The notes under the pieces were generated by a model. It did no database searches. It saw nothing but the letters and a program-made list of their open reading frames with translations, and had not been told where the DNA came from. Shown here piece by piece: positions 18,269 to 20,119 of a stretch of 20,119 bases of DNA. The DNA comes from a virus. The stretch is taken from IMG/VR virus record IMGVR_UViG_3300035201_000238, positions 1 through 20,119 of that record, one strand, 5' to 3'. The position numbers and the translations under genes were made by a program. How positions within the stretch are numbered: the first letter of the stretch is position 1; every line of letters starts with the position of its first letter.

Positions 18269-18577
18269 ATGCGCAAGATTGAATCAGAGATGCAAGCAGC
18301 AATTGTTGAGCGCCGTGACTGGCACAAAGACAACACTGTAGTTTCAGTTGATTCAGACGGCAATACAGATGTTCGGTTACACGGTCATCTAATTGCAACA
18401 ATTTTTAACAATGGTGATCTCAAACTGTCCTCAGGCGGTTGGGAAACTGTCACAACCAAATCAAGACTAAATGCAATTCTTGATTGCTTTTTCCGCAGTC
18501 TAAGAGTTTATGCAAAAGACTTTATTTGGTACATTGGAGAAGACAAATTCTTTGATGGTTACACCATTGCTAGATAG
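18269..18577 (+). CDS. Conserved small protein with GGWETVTTKSRLNAIL motif (102 aa)
   Basis: The 102-residue product has MRKIESEMQAAIVERRDWHK, VRLHGHLIATIFNNGDLKLS and GGWETVTTKSRLNAILDCFF, ending in WYIGEDKFFDGYTIAR. The arrangement (strand, LHGxLIA, a GGWxTxTTKSRLNA helix, then a W-[YF]-containing strand) is a short family that I recall from many phages and some cyanobacteria. It has no known function; the fold looks like a small beta-sheet plus helix. AAGGG lies upstream of the ATG. A terminator follows directly after the stop. Confidence 0.75.
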   Translation: MRKIESEMQAAIVERRDWHKDNTVVSVDSDGNTDVRLHGHLIATIFNNGDLKLSSGGWETVTTKSRLNAILDCFFRSLRVYAKDFIWYIGEDKFFDGYTIAR

Positions 18578-18604
18578 GGGAGATTAATTCTCCCTCTTTT
18601 TTTT
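18578..18604 (+). terminator. Rho-independent terminator
   Basis: GGGAGA/TCTCCC with a TTAAT loop (18578-18594), then TCTTTTTTTT. It begins one base after the upstream stop and separates this gene from the next unit. Confidence 0.85.
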
Positions 18605-18627
18605 ATCTCCCATTCACCTTCAAATCC

Positions 18628-18828
18628 ATGACCACAATCACATTCAATCAAGAAGAGTATTATGCTCTAAGGGATTTAATCGAGCACAAGTTAAACAAAC
18701 TATGTGATACGATCAGGAAGGATGATAATAATTTAGGGTTACTGACTGAGCACGAAAAGGATATAAGAAATTATACTACTTATGACCTATTCATGAAAAT
18801 CACAGGAGCACCAAATTATGTACATTAA
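18628..18828 (+). CDS. Hypothetical protein (66 aa)
   Basis: MTTITFNQEEYYALRDLIEH, then KLNKLCDTIRKDDNNLGLLT and EHEKDIRNYTTYDLFMKITG. It is an all-helical soluble protein. The FNQEEYYALRDLI start reads like a short helical repeat family found in phage early regions. There is no promoter within the 20 bases after the terminator that I can identify, so it may use a start further upstream. It overlaps the next gene by eleven bases. Confidence 0.6.
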   Translation: MTTITFNQEEYYALRDLIEHKLNKLCDTIRKDDNNLGLLTEHEKDIRNYTTYDLFMKITGAPNYVH

Positions 18829-19018
18829 GGAGAAAGACTTTAAAGAAGCGCAGCAATTAGTTGAGGTTTTAATAGAATTAGTACAACAAGATAATGATTT
18901 TGCCGAATATATACTAGATGAATATGTGTGGTTATGTAATGATAAAAGGGTAAAAGAGTTACAAAAATTAGTTACAGATCTTACATCATTTGATGATGAA
19001 TCACCAAAAGGAGTTTAA
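18818..19018 (+). CDS. Hypothetical helical protein (66 aa)
   Basis: MYIKEKDFKEAQQLVEVLIE, LVQQDNDFAEYILDEYVWLC, then NDKRVKELQKLVTDLTSFDD. It is acidic, all-helical and probably a helix-turn-helix pair or oligomer. The overlap with the previous gene and the two-base gap to the next suggest one operon. Function unknown. Confidence 0.6.
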   Translation: MYIKEKDFKEAQQLVEVLIELVQQDNDFAEYILDEYVWLCNDKRVKELQKLVTDLTSFDDESPKGV

Positions 19019-19020
19019 TT

Positions 19021-19248
19021 ATGACGACGAGCATCACATCAAGGGTATTAAATATAGTATCAATTGCATTTTTGCTAGTGATACCATCATCATCAAGAGC
19101 ACATGATGCAGTAGTTAATGTAACCGATGAGGTAAAATCTTTCCGTGATGTTAATAGACCACCAGGTGCAATTAGCGGATCCGGTACAAAAGAAGACCCA
19201 TGGATTACACCAATAGATGTATATGAGGAATGGAAAAATGGAAGATGA
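19021..19248 (+). CDS. Exported small protein (75 aa)
   Basis: MTTSITSRVLNIVSIAFLLV then IPSSSRAHDA is a signal peptide with likely cleavage after SRA. The mature 45 or so residues, with VTDEVKSFRDVNRPPGAISG and SGTKEDPWITPIDVYEEWKN, are acidic. The SGSGTKEDPWI piece resembles the GxGTxxDPW start of right-handed beta-helix and fibre domains, but the protein is too short for one. AAAAGGAG lies upstream. It is the third exported protein in the window. Confidence 0.65.
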   Translation: MTTSITSRVLNIVSIAFLLVIPSSSRAHDAVVNVTDEVKSFRDVNRPPGAISGSGTKEDPWITPIDVYEEWKNGR

Positions 19249-19438
19249 CAATTATCTAACACCAATGGAATTAAGCGAGTTAATTGAAATTGTACGTTTA
19301 AATCAAAGTGTTGCAAATGAGGAAGAAAACGAGTTTTGGAATAGGGTTGTACATAAGTTACGTAATACATTTCCTTTAGCAGATATTGACACAGTACAGG
19401 ATTTTGATGATGACGATTTACCCGCCGACAATGTATAA
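19238..19438 (+). CDS. Hypothetical acidic protein (66 aa)
   Basis: ATG 19238 has GAGGAA about eight bases before it and is preferred over the earlier 19217. Product: MEDDNYLTPMELSELIEIVR, then LNQSVANEEENEFWNRVVHK and LRNTFPLADIDTVQDFDDDD. It is helical and acidic at both ends. It overlaps the exported protein gene by eleven bases. Function unknown. Confidence 0.6.
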   Translation: MEDDNYLTPMELSELIEIVRLNQSVANEEENEFWNRVVHKLRNTFPLADIDTVQDFDDDDLPADNV

Positions 19439-19449
19439 AGAGATACTCA

Positions 19450-19455
19450 TATACT
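19450..19455 (+). promoter_or_regulatory. Possible -10 element (TATACT)
   Basis: CATATACTATAAC (19448-19460) lies about 37 bases before ATG 19493. It resembles the CATACTATA class without the TGC extension and has no clear -35. Confidence 0.35.
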
Positions 19456-19492
19456 ATAACAATAGTACATTTTATTATCCCCTTTAAACATC

Positions 19493-19678
19493 ATGAACAC
19501 CCCTGACACTAACACCATTCTTTACAATCAAGCATCTGAATTATTAGATCTGGTTGAAGATACAGTAGAACATTTTTGTCAAGAGAATATGTGCTCTGGA
19601 CAAAAAGTTTATACTATGTTATACTCATTAGCAGAGGCAAAGTTAGACCAATTCCCTGATATTGATTATGATGACTAA
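19493..19678 (+). CDS. Hypothetical protein (61 aa)
   Basis: MNTPDTNTILYNQASELLDL, then VEDTVEHFCQENMCSGQKVY and a helical end, LYSLAEAKLDQFPDIDYDD. It is acidic and all-helical, with two Cys six residues apart (HFCQENMC) but no zinc-binding partner seen. It overlaps the next gene by about eight bases. Function unknown. Confidence 0.55.
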   Translation: MNTPDTNTILYNQASELLDLVEDTVEHFCQENMCSGQKVYTMLYSLAEAKLDQFPDIDYDD

Positions 19679-19856
19679 CAATAGATTCAGTAAAAAAGAG
19701 TTACAAATGATTGTTGATCTTACTTGTAATAATGAACAATCATCAGAAAGAAAAGAGGTATTAGATAGTATAAAAGAAAAGGCATATGCACAATTAAAAA
19801 CTATACCTACACCTATTGATCTTACTCCACCTAATCCCTATCCTTATGAAAAATGA
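19671..19856 (+). CDS. Hypothetical protein (61 aa)
   Basis: I use ATG 19671 (19668 is equally possible): MTNNRFSKKELQMIVDLTCN, then NEQSSERKEVLDSIKEKAYA and QLKTIPTPIDLTPPNPYPYE. It is a helical bundle with a Pro-rich tail. The start overlaps the previous stop region, and the end overlaps the next gene by eleven bases. Function unknown. Confidence 0.55.
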   Translation: MTNNRFSKKELQMIVDLTCNNEQSSERKEVLDSIKEKAYAQLKTIPTPIDLTPPNPYPYEK

Positions 19857-20046
19857 TCCCCCATTTGATACTCAAGCATATCAAAATTATGTTGATCAAG
19901 TTAAACAACATCAGTTAAATACGAATGAAAATCTAACAGAAATGATCTTACAATTAGGGTTTAAATTAGATCAACAACTCTCAAAGATTATTACTATTCT
20001 AGATGATTATGGAACCCGAAATACGTCAACTAAAGGAGAAAGTTAA
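19846..20046 (+). CDS. Hypothetical protein (66 aa)
   Basis: ATG 19846 encodes MKNDPPFDTQAYQNYVDQVK, then QHQLNTNENLTEMILQLGFK and LDQQLSKIITILDDYGTRNT. It is helical and rich in Gln and Asn. The longer frame from 19816 lies in the previous gene. The 3' third overlaps another possible start at 20009. Function unknown. Confidence 0.5.
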   Translation: MKNDPPFDTQAYQNYVDQVKQHQLNTNENLTEMILQLGFKLDQQLSKIITILDDYGTRNTSTKGES

Positions 20047-20119
20047 ACATGACATTCTTACTATTCTTAAGAGTTATACGCATGGAGTTCCCACATATAA
20101 TGATACATTCAAGAGACAA
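20009..20119 (+). CDS. Partial ORF running off the window end
   Basis: ATG 20009 opens MEPEIRQLKEKVKHDILTIL, then KSYTHGVPTYNDTFKRQ with no stop before the edge. It overlaps the previous gene by 38 bases. A competing start, ATG 20049 in another frame, has AAGGAG ten bases upstream and is also open, but its product is less protein-like. The true frame cannot be settled here. Confidence 0.4.
   Translation, partial: MEPEIRQLKEKVKHDILTILKSYTHGVPTYNDTFKRQ

Noticed and set aside
18445-18454. AACTGTCACA inside a gene as another dyad copy
   Set aside because: There is no left arm, and the codons encode part of the conserved GGWETVTTKSR motif.

Overview
The window looks like part of a T4-like cyanophage genome (contractile-tailed phage of marine Synechococcus or Prochlorococcus). 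The support is indirect but consistent. There are two large glycine-rich tail-fibre-type proteins, a plant-type ferredoxin carried as an auxiliary metabolic gene, and motifs resembling the T4-type late promoter ((G/C/A)ATAAATA). Genes are small and tightly packed on one strand with ATGA/TAATG overlaps, and many short families are, from memory, known only from cyanobacteria and cyanophages (for example the YNGW..YETWNVALW family). The DNA is AT-rich apart from a GC-rich patch near 15.2-15.9 kb. All supported genes are on the + strand. I see no tRNA, rRNA, CRISPR array, insertion sequence or integrase, and no gene-free stretch longer than about 250 bases.

Layout. 1-3108: virion-type genes, namely a glycine-rich fibre cut by the window edge, a repeat-containing fibre/chaperone-like protein, a small structural-type protein and a second complete glycine-rich fibre. 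3133-4544: a sulfotransferase coupled to a 2-oxoglutarate/Fe(II) oxygenase. 4622-9244: a SprT-like zinc protease, a protein with a Cys-His-Asp arrangement, ferredoxin, many small hypothetical proteins and two exported proteins. 9311-10531: a superfamily 2 helicase. 10557-13242: a very basic, probably virion-associated protein and many small genes, several of them membrane peptides. 13292-15101: two overlapping genes that together carry the motifs of one N6-adenine DNA methyltransferase, with the catalytic half encoded first and the SAM-binding half second. 15186-20119: short, mostly early-type genes separated by terminator/promoter cassettes, including a probable covalent nucleotidyltransferase with a KIDG motif.

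Regulation. About eleven copies of a dyad, consensus TGACA(G/C)TT-N4-AA(G/C)TGTCACA, sit at boundaries between transcription units. They often contain the stop codon of the gene upstream and lie just ahead of a -10-like sequence or terminator. Three promoters share TGCCATACTATA, two of them within an identical 24-base block. Late-type motifs at 858, 1616, 6783 and 10527 also overlap the preceding stop codons. The strongest candidates for something new are the split, reordered methyltransferase and the dyad family.
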